Below, piece after piece: positions 34,740 through 45,133 of a stretch of DNA of 64,000 nt. The stretch is from Cladorhizidae sp. MBARI D1340-BT2 (taxonomy: Eukaryota > Porifera > Demospongiae > Poecilosclerida > Cladorhizidae). The translations under genes and the position numbers were made by a program. Location: contig JAQNBH010000015.1 in the NCBI GenBank assembly GCA_028752905.1, forward strand, positions 30,373,988 to 30,437,987, in the 5' to 3' direction. Within the stretch, counting starts at the first letter, position 1. Each line of letters opens with the position of its first letter. The notes under the pieces are model-generated. The model was not told the DNA's origin and did no database searches. It was given only the letters and a program-made list of their open reading frames with translations.

Positions 34740-35340
34740 CCAGTACTAGCTTTAGATCTACCTGGGTTTTCCAGTGTTACCAGCGAGTGCTAGCGTTAGA
34801 TCTACTTGGGTGTTCCAGTGTCACCAGCCAGTGCTAGCATTAAATCTACCTCTGTGTTTCCAGTATCACCAGCTAATTGTAGCATTAGATCTACCTGGGT
34901 ATTTCCAATGTCACAAGCCAGTGCTAGCATTAGATCTACCTGTGTATTTCCAGTGTCACCAGCCAGTGCTACAGTATCATTAGATTACTTGGGTGTTTCA
35001 AGTGTTGCCAGCCAGTGCTAGCATTAGATCTACCTGGGTGTTTCCAGTTTCATGAGCCAGTGCTAGCAATAGATCTACCTGGGTGTTGCCAGTGTCACCA
35101 GGCAGTGCTAGCATTAGATCTACCTGGGTGTTTTCAGTGTCACCAGCCAGTGCTAGCATTAGATCTACCTGGGAGTTTCGAGTGTCACCAGCCAGTGCTA
35201 GCATTAGATCTACCTGGGTGTTTTCAGTGTTACCAGCCAGTGCTAGCATTAGATCTACCTTGGTGTTTCCAGTGTCACCAGACAATGCTGGTATTAGATC
35301 TACCTCGGTGTTTCGAGTGTCACCAGCCAGTGCAAAGCCT
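34740..35340 (+). repeat. Minisatellite, 45-bp unit, about 13 copies
   Basis: The unit contains TGCTAGCATTAGATCTACCT, GGGTGTTTCCAGTGTCACC and AGCCAG. Because 45 is divisible by three, frames stay open on both strands and give repeated 15-residue peptides, the longest at 35015-35422. These are by-products of the repeat length. The homologous array in unit 2 survives as fragments at 40230-40352 and 40892-40960. Confidence 0.85.
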
Positions 35341-35690
35341 TGAATTCACACACCAGGATTCTAACACTTCAGGATACTATTACTATCATACAGGATACTA
35401 TCACTATCATACAGGAGAGTGAAAGGGAGCTGAATGGTATCCTTAGTGGTGGGGGTCCCCACTCTGTATATCAAGTCAGCATATCTCCTCTATGCAATGG
35501 AGGATGTCATAGCTGGCATACACTCCCCCACTTTTACCCAGTACAGGACCCACCATATCCCACTGTTGGCCACTTCACAGTGCCAGAAGCATGTAGCATG
35601 CAGCCTGGCCATAGGCAATAGGCAATACTGCTGAAATGGGGCATGGCTGAAGTCCAGAAGTGGTCCCACTGCTGAACAGTGGTCAGCATG

Positions 35691-36899
35691 TGCTGACTGT
35701 ATCTGACGCTACATGGGTAATAACAACAACAACAACAAAGACATGGATGAGTACTGGCCTCAAACTAAGCAGACATAACAGTGCACACGAGTGGGCAGTA
35801 ACTAATATTCATTCACTTAAGAGGGAAAGAAGGCTGCGTATCGCGTAGTCTCATATAAAGTACCATATCTTTGCTCGCATTCACTCTAGTTTCCCGATTT
35901 ATATATCAAATTATAGCTTGCAGTCTGTACTTTATAATGGTAAGTCTCTTTTGTTATTTTGTTTCGCCATAATTTTTTCCTAGCTCATTATAGGCTCTTC
36001 TAGTGCGGACCGTAAGCCGTTAAGTAAACCACGTTGCAGTAACGACCTTTGCGAGGCTCTTATTCGGTCTATTAGTCAATCATAATGAGCACTACAAACT
36101 GCGTGTCCTGAAATTTTGAAAAAATGTTTTTTGGTCTCATTTTCTGAACATAGCTTTATGACATCACGTTACATTTTCATCTATAGGTATTTTTTAGTAA
36201 TGCTATCAAACAAAAACTCTCGCGCAAGTTGTAGAATATAAAAATTGCTTTCAAATGATATATTTTATTTTTAATGAAAGGATAAAAAATATTCAAGTTA
36301 TCATTTGAACGGTTTTTCAAAAATCACTTCAGAGATATTGAGCCTTGAAGTCCAAGCAGTTTGTAATCACATCCCAGCTGCCAGAAACACCCCCTGTTCA
36401 CCAGAATACATCCCTCATTACTAGAATTGTGTGTGTACAAACAAAATGTTTGACTTTTCACAGTCCTTTATGTTTTCAACAACAACAGTATCCTACATCC
36501 TAACTACAACCTGAAAACCAACAATATATATATATATAATATATACATACACATAAATTAAAGACGCATCAGACTTATTACATGTATGTTGCTTTGCTAA
36601 TATTGAATTAGTAAACATAAACACGTCATCATTTGCAGGGCTCCCATGCCCAGGTCCATCCATCGTCACCCTCCACACATGCCTTCCGACACCCTCCAGT
36701 AATCCCTGAAAAACAATAGAACACAAACAAAAGTCATCCTCCACTAATTCCTAAGCTTGACAAAAAGACACATTAACAAAAGTATCATCCAGTAATCTCT
36801 GTTTGACAATAGAAAGCAAAAGACACATAACAAAATAAAATGTTACAGGTCCCCCATGCCAGGACCATACAATGCTCCACCCTCCATTGAACTCTGCTG
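35691..36899. other. Intron stretch without a recognisable gene
   Basis: One stray unit of the 60-bp minisatellite (35688-35760), then AT-rich DNA. I see no domain. The region before 36900 may contain the far end of the Mutator-like element, but no terminal repeat was recognised. Confidence 0.35.
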
Positions 36900-38572
36900 C
36901 CTCTCGACAGCAAGCCTGACACTTGTTGCACTCATATGTTCTGTCTTACCCACTCTACTCCACACAACAGAATTAAACTCATTTTGGTTGTGTATAACCA
37001 CCTAAACATTTGCACAAAAGATCCTCGGACATTGATTTATCAAAAACCTCCTAGCCTTGTCCAGAGGAATCATAGGCCTATCGGTACTGGTGGTACCTCA
37101 CCTTTAGCACAAGCTGGATTAAACTTAAACCAACTCAAAACTCCTGTAGGACAATACTCGTGTTGGGATGTTTCATAGTTGACTAAGAGTGATAAAAAAT
37201 CGCTTTCACATCGCAAATCATCCCCTCTAGGTTGTCCTTTCTAATTGCTCCCCTATAGTAGGTTTGCATTTTAACTATAGACACACGACTAACCCCCCTA
37301 GCACCACCCAAAGACACTAGGACCATAAGGCTCGACTTCCAACAACCGTTTATGTGCATTTGTTTACCCATCACTAATTTATGTGTGTGTACCTAAGCTT
37401 CAGTCTCTCCACTGAATACTAAAAAAGTTTGTGTTCCTACAACTTCCATAGAACCCGAAGAGCCTTCAAAATTGGCTTCACAATTTTTACCTTGTGACCC
37501 TCAAACCATTCTGTGTAACTTGCTTCTGTTTCATCTTCAGGTCTTCGCGCACAAGCTTGACAGAACTTAGACATAAGATAATAATCTAAAACTTCTCCAG
37601 TGTCCCAAGACATCACCGCAACCAAGCCATAATTTGATTTGTGGCCCTGTCTAAGCCATGTGCCGTCAACAGTAATACTAACATCAATGATGTCTTCATG
37701 CCTAACCCTATAAAAATCATGTAACCTATGAGCGGCATCCAACATAATACTCTGTTACTGCATTTGCGTCACTCCATGTAACCTATGAGCGGCATCCAAC
37801 ATAATTCTCTGTTACTGCATTTGCATCACACCCTATTGACCTAGTATATTTAAAAACAACAAGTGGAACCAAGAGGGGGCAACATATCCATGACTGCAGT
37901 GATATCTTCCAGACCAGAATGACTAATTCCAGCAATGCGAGCACCCAGTACTGACTGGATGTTCAAAGAATGCTTCTACAGATACAGGGTTTGAGATGTC
38001 TTGAGTGTTACTACAATTTGAACAAAAAGTAAAAATGAGACACCATGCCTGCCCTACGGGCTTCAGTTGCAAGGGAGCTCAGTTACCACATTGAATACAC
38101 TTATTACACCTTTCTATGACCTCTCTAAGCTTATCTAAGTTTATTATACGATTACCCTTACCTAGTTCTCCAACACCACCCGAGTCCAAAGAGGTAGAGC
38201 CAGTAGATCCAGTAGCAACAGCCACAGAAGCAGCTGAACGATCCATGAGAGCCAACTTCTTCCTGGTCATAGTCACTGGTCATAGTCACAAATGGAACTG
38301 GCCTCTCTTCAGACATTTGCAATTGATTGCAAGGTAAGTGAAGATTCACAGAAGGCGCTATCCCACCTACAGGATCCAAGAGACTCACTAACAAAGGAAG
38401 GAAACAGCTAGTAACTTTTTAGTACGGAGATAAACATTAAAACTTGCCTGGCGCGGCTACCCTGACAGGCTCAGCAACAGCCGCCTGTAGGGCTTTCTTC
38501 TTCTTGTCGTCACTCTTCTTGAATCCTTGGCCTTTCTGTTTAAAATGCTTCTCTGTTCTCTTCCCCATAACT
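36900..38572 (-). pseudogene. Mutator-like transposase relic with introns
   Basis: On the minus strand a start near 38572 (M-G-K-R-T-E-K-H-F, lysine-rich) is followed by an intron with an unusual GC donor (GCAAGT, near 38447). The next block (38079-38276) reads N-R-I-I-N-L-D-K-L and ends with a C-x-x-C pair. Further cysteine pairs lie near 38010. The 37437-37745 block has V-D-G-T-W-L-R-Q-G-H-K-S, G-E-V-L-D-Y and C-Q-A-C, the hallmark of the Mutator-like transposase domain family (to my knowledge Pfam PF20700). A further match, Y-Y-R-G-A-I-R (near 37240), lies in another frame. Stops and frame changes after 37437 show decay. The element sits in the receptor intron between the two duplication units. 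Confidence 0.7.
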
Positions 38573-39002
38573 AAACAGTGTGAAAGTTTCAAGCGAACCG
38601 ACTAAAAAACACGTGCCCTAAAAAAACGTGCTTGTCTTAGAGGTTGCGCACTACCCCCCCCCCCGCCTGGCCAATTCATTGCGCAAATGACTGGTAAGGG
38701 TCTCCATGAAATTGGCAACATTTTGATATATAAAAACTGTATTTTGGGTAGGCGATCATCGCCGACCCCCCGATTGTAGCCAGGTAAGACTGGGAGAGAA
38801 CCTCTTCCAATGTGAAGTGAAATGAAATGAAATGGAATAATAATGCACTGTATAAAAATGGCTATATCTTCTGATGCAAGTATTCACTTGCTCTGAAACT
38901 TGAAACTCCAACTCCAGACATACTATGAACCCTTTTGGACCAAATTTTTTTTTGGAAAAAATATGTGTTTTCAGCCCTCTTCCCCCCTTAATATTTGGCT
39001 TA

Positions 39003-39061
39003 ATGTTCTAGCCTTCATCAGATTATTCCTGGTGAAGGCTAGAACATTTAGTCGATATGTC
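39003..39061 (+). ncRNA. Hammerhead-ribozyme-like motif, copy 2 (degenerate)
   Basis: Second copy of the motif at 33520-33576. The core here is CTGGTGA (39029-39035), then a stem-II segment, GATA and TGTC (39058-39061). The change of the invariant A in CTGATGA to G makes activity even less likely. The GATA variant is shared with copy 1, so it predates the duplication. Confidence 0.25.
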
Positions 39062-39122
39062 AAGTGAGAAAATTTATGTTGAATATCAAGAAAGTCATCA
39101 TACTTATTTTAATGTTTATTAG

Positions 39123-39353
39123 TTGTGTGCAGTGCCCCTCCCTCTCCTCTGAATGGGTCAGTGCCAGCGAATGAAAGTCGTACATATGTGGAAGGAGATG
39201 TGGTGAACTTTCAGTGTCTGTCTGGCTTGAGTCCTGCCGGTATAATGACTGCTACATGCATTATGGGAAATTGGAGGCCTGACCCACAACTTCTGAACTG
39301 CTCCAGTCCAACTGAAGAAACTTTAACTACTACTGCAACCAAATCCCCTCAAG
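39123..39353 (+). CDS. Receptor gene, second CCP/sushi exon
   Basis: It has the same borders as the first CCP exon (TTATTAG acceptor, GTATGC donor at 39354), is phase 1 on both sides, and encodes 77 residues. All four cysteines and the Trp of the module are kept (V-C-S-A-P at the start, F-Q-C, A-T-C, G-N-W-R and L-N-C). One codon before the Trp is deleted relative to copy 1. The Ser/Thr-rich linker ends T-A-T-K-S-P-Q. Joining this exon directly to the transmembrane exon at 52836 keeps the frame. Confidence 0.85.
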
Positions 39354-39676
39354 GTATGCAATTGCCTGTTAGGTCTGTGGGGAAAGTTCATTGAAGAAGT
39401 GTGTGTGACCAAATGCAAGTGGATGGCTTCTAATGTTGCCACTCAAGTAAGAACATGATGATCTGTCACTGTGCTAGTAGAACATCTTTAAAGTTTCTCA
39501 CAATGTAGTTTAGACAAGTAATAATAGATGTTACAAAGAGCTGCAGGTAACCCTGTACATTATAGACAGTTGACATCTGACCCACTTGGTATTAAGGTGT
39601 TGTCCATATTGAGATGCTGTTGTGGGTGGGGATTGGGAGGGGGGGCGATACCATTTTTTACAAATTGTTTAAAAAC

Positions 39677-39930
39677 TGGTTATGAATTTGGAGCTCCATA
39701 GGCTGCACACTTCACTCAATATATACAGTAGCTCAAAATATAGCTCTCTCTGTGTGCTCTCTTTTGATACTACATAGGTACAACCATATCCCAGTTATAG
39801 GCAGTCGAAGTTGGGGATCTCAAAAACTGCATGCCTGAATTTTCAGTGCCAGACAGGCTGGAGGATACCCTACTCTACAAAATTAGTGTTTTCATAAGTG
39901 CTAAAACATGAGTATGTGGTAGTTGAAAAT
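39677..39930 (+). repeat. Dispersed repeat D, copy 4
   Basis: Part of duplication unit 2. It has the same blocks as copy 3, with a short deletion in the region after the TTTTGATACTA block. Confidence 0.65.
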
Positions 39931-40352
39931 GGATTTCTTAAAATTAATTTTCCACCAGCATAACATATTAGCACCTAATGTAAACACTCATTTTGAGCTA
40001 CTATATATATCAAGCTCATAGAGCGAAGTGTCCAGAATCTATGATCTCCAAAGTTGGATCACAAAACTTTGTAAAAATCGGTAATGTCCTCCCATTAACT
40101 AAAGCTTCTAAGAAATGCTATTAAAATAAGGTTAACATTAGATGGGCTACCTCCCTCTGGCAATTCTGTAAATTAGACCACATGCAGTTCCAGTCAGGTT
40201 CAGAGCAGAGGAGCACAGTTTTTAAACATTGGCAGCCAGCACAAGCTTTAGATCTACCTGGGTGTTTCCTGTTTCACCAGCCAGTGCTATATAGCATTAG
40301 ATGGACCTAGGTGTTTCCACTCTCACCAACTAGTGCTAGCATTAGATCTACC

Positions 40353-40891
40353 TACCGTATTTGCCAGAGTATAAGTCGCACCGGAATATAAGTCGCACCC
40401 CCCAAAGTTGGCCATCATTTTGAAAATCTATAATAGTTGGAGTATAGGTCGCATGCTAAATAAAGCGCAATGACAATAGGTAAAGTTTCGACTGCACGAG
40501 ATGAATGAGATGGTCCCAGAAATGTCTATTCCAGCGCTTGTCCAGCACCCACTCCTGCAGTTTACTTTCAAGTTCTGGCCAGTAAGCCGAGACTCCAAAT
40601 CTAGCAGATCTAGTGCATCTCGGCAACACACTCTTCTTCTTTCTACAGTTCCTGACCAATATTTCACTAACTCTATACTCTCTTTCCGCTGCACTGTTTC
40701 CGAACTTCTCTGCATACTTTGAACTAAAGCCAGCATTCGCTTTCCAGACATTTTATCGATACCACGTGCCACTAGAGACCCCGCCCAGTTGTTTAAGCAA
40801 AAGCGACATGTTTGGATTATAAGTCGCACCCCTCAATTGGAGAAGAAGATTTGGAGCTGCTACTGCGACTTATACTCCGGCAAATACGGTA
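40353..40891 (-). mobile_element. Pogo-type MITE inserted in the 45-bp minisatellite
   Basis: The ends are inverted repeats, CCGTATTTGCCAGAGTATAA on the left and its near complement ending GCAAATACGG on the right, each flanked by TA. The empty site CCTAGGTGTTTCC exists in the neighbouring repeat unit at about 40304, so a TA target duplication is clear; TA is the target of Tc1/mariner/pogo elements. The minus-strand interior (40456-40659) reads N-C-R-K-K-K-S-V-L and Y-W-P-E-L-E-S-K-L-Q-E-W-V, which resembles the DNA-binding region of pogo/CENP-B-like transposases. The catalytic part is missing, so this is an internal-deletion derivative of about 0.54 kb. Confidence 0.7.
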
Positions 40892-41406
40892 GGTGTTTCC
40901 AGTGCGACCAGCATTAGATCTACCTGGGTGTTCCCAGTGCCACCAGCCAGTGCTGGCATTTACACTTGCCATCGAACCATGTCCCACAGCTCATTTCATA
41001 ATAATAAGAAGGAAAAAATTAGCTGGTACAAATTCTTTCATTACTCTCCACCCACTCTTCCTCACCAAAGGAATGGGTGTGAAATTACAGAGTGGTACAG
41101 TGGAGACCACCCACCCTACCTATTTAAAGGAGAGCTGTTGTTGGGGCACTACAGTAGTACTACCAGAGCCTTAGAGTTCACACATTAGGGCACTATCACT
41201 TCATACAGGATTCAATTACTATCATACAGGATAGTGAAAGTGATCTGAATGGTATCCTTAGTGGTGGGGGTCCCCACTCTGTATATCAAGTCAGCCTATC
41301 TCCTCTATGCAATGGAGGATGTATTAGCTGGCATACATTCCCCCACTTGTACCCAGTGCAGGACCCATCATATACCACTGTTGGCTACTTCACAGTGCCA
41401 GAAGCA

Positions 41407-41713
41407 TGTCAGGGAGTCACTATTTCTATAGCTAAACCCGAGTTTCGATTATAAATATATTCCAAGAACTGCCATTCCCTCAACAAATTACTTACAATAC
41501 ATCAGCCCATCTGCTGTTGCTCCAGTCTGGCTCCCTTAAATAGGCTACCAGACTGGAGCCCAGCAATTCCTTTTATGGAAATACACCAAAACACATAATT
41601 AATCAGATTGTTCTATGTCTATGCTTGTTCATTAGTCTCTTAATTAGTACAAGTTAGTGTTAGGTTGTTAAATAGTCTGTCAGGGTGCTCCATGGGTGGA
41701 GAGATCGCTGACA
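41407..41713 (-). repeat. 3' LTR of the Gmr1-like element
   Basis: Starts TGTCAGGGAG and ends GCTGACA on the plus strand. TG...CA ends are standard for LTRs. The neighbouring CTCCCCCCATC (41714-41724) is, on the minus strand, the polypurine tract GATGGGGGGAG that primes plus-strand synthesis. Confidence 0.9.
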
Positions 41714-41739
41714 CTCCCCCCATCTGGTCTAGCAGTGAA

Positions 41740-42315
41740 GTCGTCATCCCAGGCTTGGCGGGAGAGCCCATCTGCATTTGCATTCTTGGATCCTGGATGG
41801 TGTCATATCACAAAGTCATAGTCTTGCAAGAGGAGGGACCACCGAGACAGGTGGCCTCCCTTCATCCTTAACATTATCAAGGTAGGTGAGGCAGCCATGA
41901 TCGGTTATTATCTCAAATGGAGTTCCAAGCAGATCACTTGAAGTGCTGGACACTGCGGACCACTGCCAGACATTCTTTTTGTGGAATAGTTAGTTTCCCG
42001 GTGAAGAAGCTGCTTGGAAAAGTAAGCTATTGGGTTATCACCACCTGCTGTATTGCTCTCGGTAAGTACTGCTTCAATGCCTCAGTTGGATGCATCCATG
42101 TGCAGTTGGAAGGGAGCAGTGAAGTCTGGGCCGGTCAGAACTGGTTGTCCGCTCAGCGCTAGTTTGAGAGTGGTGAAGGCTTCTTCCATGGTTGGGGTCC
42201 AGACCAACATGTCTGGCTCATTTTTCCTGGTTCCTGCCGTTAGGGGTACTGCAGTCTGAGCAAATGACGAAATGAACCGGCGGTAATATCCTGCCAGCCC
42301 AATAAATGCCCTCAC
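41740..42315 (-). pseudogene. RNase H region of the Gmr1-like element
   Basis: The minus-strand blocks run F-I-G-L-A-G-Y-Y-R-R-F-I (connection domain, near 42300), then H-M-D-A-S-N with the first catalytic Asp (near 42085). Next come A-Y-F-S-K-Q-L, L-S-R-W-S-L-L-L-Q-D-Y-D-F near 41850, and N-A-N-A-D-G-L-S-R near 41770. A stop directly follows the D-A-S-N block, and further stops and frame changes occur before 41850. Confidence 0.8.
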
Positions 42316-42375
42316 ATATTTCTTGGTCTTGTGTGTTCGGAAGTCTACTACTGCCTGGATCTTAGCTGTCTGTGG

Positions 42376-43211
42376 TCACACCTGCCCTCTTCCAACAGTG
42401 TGCCCCAGATATAGGCATTCATACATGGCCAGGAAACACTTCTCTGCCTTAGCCGTCAACCCGGCCTTCTGGAATCGGGTGCAGACTTCTTCTAGGTGTT
42501 GCAGGTGTGTCTCCCAGTCACGACTAAAGACCACCACATCATCCATGTAGGCGGCAGCAAATGAGGAGATGTCTGCCAGAAGCTCATTTATGAGCCTCTG
42601 GAAAACTGCTGGTGCTCCAACCAATCCGAAGGGCATCACCTTGAACTCATACTTGCCCAGGTTGGTTGTAAAAGCTGTCTTGGGGATCGATGTGGCTTGT
42701 ACAGGTACTTGCCAGTAGCCCTTCATCAGGTCCATGGTAGAGATGAACCGGGCACCAGCAAGGCTGTCAATTAACTCTTCAACCCTGGGAATGAAGGGGT
42801 CCTTGCATATCACCTTGTTAAGGCATCGATAGTCCACACATAGGCGAGGCTCCCATCCTTCTTCGGTACTAGTACTACGGGAGATGACCAGGCGCTGTGG
42901 GATGGAACTATGAGACCTGCATCCAGGAGTCTCTTGACCTCCTCCTTTACTGCTTCCTGCCATGCCTTGGGCATCCTATAGGGAGGGAGGTGAACTGGCC
43001 TCGCTTCACCAGTATCAATTACTATCTCAGTCGCTGTCGTCTTTCCCGACTGGTTTGAGAACAGGGCGGCCTGTCTCTTCACAAGTTGATTTAGCTCTTC
43101 TGCCTCAGTTGGCAGTAGTTCCTGGTTAATATTTGGTAGGGGTTCCGCTGTCTGGTTTGTCCAAGTCGGAATCTCATCCTGCTCGTTGATGTGGTGAACC
43201 AGCCCAGCCAT
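42376..43211 (-). pseudogene. Reverse transcriptase of the Gmr1-like element
   Basis: The minus-strand part at 42810-43211 carries R-P-V-H-L-P-P-Y-R-M-P, W-S-S-P-V-V-L-V-P-K-K-D-G-S. A one-base frame change near 42850 then leads into 42376-42963, with C-V-D-Y-R-C-L-N-K-V, S-T-M-D-L-M-K-G-Y-W-Q-V, M-P-F-G-L-V-G-A-P and the catalytic Y-M-D-D (42539-42550). All RT blocks are present. Only the frameshift prevents a continuous product. Confidence 0.9.
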
Positions 43212-43268
43212 TCAGACTGTTGAGGCTTGGTAGGCCACCCATGCCATACAGACTGCAGAAGGTGACTG

Positions 43269-44290
43269 CTATGGAGCCAACATGTTCACATGGTATGTCT
43301 TTCCACTGACCTTGTTCCCTGTTGTCCTCACCCTGTAGGTTGTTGCCGATAGCTTGTCCATTATCGGGAATGGGCCCTGCCACTGTGCGAACAGGCTTGA
43401 CTTTTGAGTGGGCATGAGTACCAAGACGAGGTCCACTATTGAGAAGACATGAGTCCGGGCTCCCCAATCATACCACGTCTTCATTGTTCATTTAGCTTGC
43501 TTGTCTTGTGCTTGGGCCAGTTCCCTAGTTACCTGCAGATGGCTGTACATCTGCTGTAGATAGGATACAGCACTGGCCGGGCAGCGGCGGTCATGCTGCC
43601 AACTTTCCTTGAGCATGTCAAGGGGACCTCTCATCTGTCTCCCCAGCATCAGCTCTGCTGGAGAGAATCCAGTTGACTCCTGTTGTGTCTCCCTGTGCGA
43701 AGCGGACATACAGAATGGCAGCCCTCCAGTCCCCATCAGTCCGATCGGTCACCTTGCTCAACATGGCCTTGAGGGTCTGGTTGAATCTCTTAACCAGACC
43801 ATCAGTTTGTGGGTGATAGATGGAGGTTCTAATAGGATGGATGCCTGACAATGTATAAAATTGGTACATCAGCTTACCAATGAAGTTACTACCACAGTCT
43901 GTTAGTATCTCCTCAGGAATTCCCCATATAGCGAACAGAACCATCAGGGCATTGGCTACCATCTGACTGCCTGTCTGTTTGATTACTGTGGCTTTGGGGT
44001 ATCTGCTGGCATAGTCCACCACTGTTAGGATGTATCTGTACCCATCCGGTGTTGCGGGGAGGGATCCAATCATGTCCATCCCAATATGCTGGTGACGGTC
44101 ACTCCATCAATGGCAGTGGTACAAGGTGTGCTCGGGCCTTGTTTCTCCTAGCCACCTACTGACATGTCTGGCATCTACTACACATGTCACTAACCTCTTC
44201 CCTCATTTGTGGCCAGTAGAAACGGTCCATCAGCCTGGCAGTGGTCTTCTTTCGACCAAGGTGTCCTGCCATCGGGGCCTGGCGCAGGAC
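43269..44290 (-). pseudogene. Integrase of the Gmr1-like element (upstream of RT)
   Basis: The N-terminal zinc domain near 44160-44290 reads G-H-L-G-R-K-K-T, F-Y-W-P-Q-M and C-S-R-C-Q-T-C-Q, but the expected first His is Gln. The core (43618-44079) has V-V-D-Y-A-S-R-Y-P-K and T-D-C-G-S-N-F. The third catalytic residue, in Y-H-P-Q-T-D-G-L-V-K-R-F-N, is Lys instead of Glu at spacing D-x35. The C-terminal part (43269-43736) carries G-F-S-P-A-E-L-M-L-G-R and a GPY/F-type module with G-P-F-P-I and Y-H-V-N-M-L. It is split by frame changes and catalytically dead as written. Confidence 0.85.
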
Positions 44291-44849
44291 AGCCTCCTGT
44301 AACTCGCTGGCAATACCAACTGCTGGATGCCTGCGGTGGTCTGTCCAATATCTATACAGCAGTTTATCCTGATAGTGGAATTCGTTTCCTACCTGTTTCA
44401 CTTGGTCTCTGCACTGTTGGAGAGATGGGTCCTCAGCTTGGGCTTTCTGTAGTGCTGCAGCTCCTTCCTGCTCAGGGTGCAGCTGTCCCCAGTAGCGCGA
44501 CTCTCTTTTATTCCTGTCTCTCTTCAGCTCACGAGTCAGTCGTACCTTAGGAATGGGGGGAGAGAAAAAAACATCATCAAAGGTTGGGAGCTCACCCTGT
44601 AAATTAGTGTCCTGCTCTCTCTGGTCAACATCATCATCACTTCTCTTGATCTCCTCTGCTTTGTCTTCATCAGTTCGTTCTGCTTCAGTCTCTAAATCAG
44701 TATCAATCTGATCGCTGGTTGTCTCGTCTTCCCCTCCCAGGCAGGCGACTCCGTTGCTGGTCCCTGTGGCAGTTCTTTTTCCATCTCTCTCTGCATGTAC
44801 CTGGTTGAGCAGAGTAAGCAGCCCTGGGTAGTCTCTTCCCAGAGCCACC

Positions 44850-45133
44850 TCCACCAGGATGTTATTGGACACAGCCATTAGTCTCTTACTAGTGAGATTA
44901 TTGATGGTCAGGTTGGCCTTTGCCAGGGGAAAGCTCTGCGTCCGTCCGTTGATGTCAGTCAACTTCAGTGAGTCCACTGTATATTGTGAACTAGCAACTA
45001 GGTCTGATCTGACCATTGTGAGGGCCAGCCCAGAATCAAGCAAGACATTATCGGTATGCTCACCATTTACTTTTCCTGTGATAATGAAGCTGTTGTCCTT
45101 AGTCGGCCATAGGCTGGCGAGAGCCAACGGCAT
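44850..45133 (-). pseudogene. Aspartic protease of the Gmr1-like element
   Basis: The minus-strand frame contains L-L-D-S-G-L-A-L-T-M-V, the active-site D-S-G of retroelement proteases, followed by a G-R-D-Y-P-G block typical of the flap-to-end region. The same frame continues through an acidic linker into the integrase zinc domain, so protease and integrase were one polyprotein. Confidence 0.8.

Larger units (their letters stand above)
33480..35690 (+). repeat. CCP-exon duplication unit 1
   Basis: Homologous in order to 38985-46945 once the mobile insertions in the latter are removed. Shared parts are a hairpin block, the CCP exon, intron pieces, dispersed repeat D, the 45-bp minisatellite and a tail ending near GGGGCATGGCTGA. 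This unit is free of the LTR element and the MITE, so it shows the empty sites. Confidence 0.85.

Noticed and set aside
35015..35422. 135-codon repetitive frame and its overlapping partners on both strands
   Set aside because: These are by-products of a 45-bp minisatellite; the peptides are periodic, lack a domain and sit within an intron.
40501..40822. Plus-strand frames inside the MITE
   Set aside because: They are antisense to the recognisable pogo DNA-binding remnant.
44209..44550. 113-codon plus-strand frame
   Set aside because: Antisense to the protease-integrase frame of the retrotransposon; no domain of its own.
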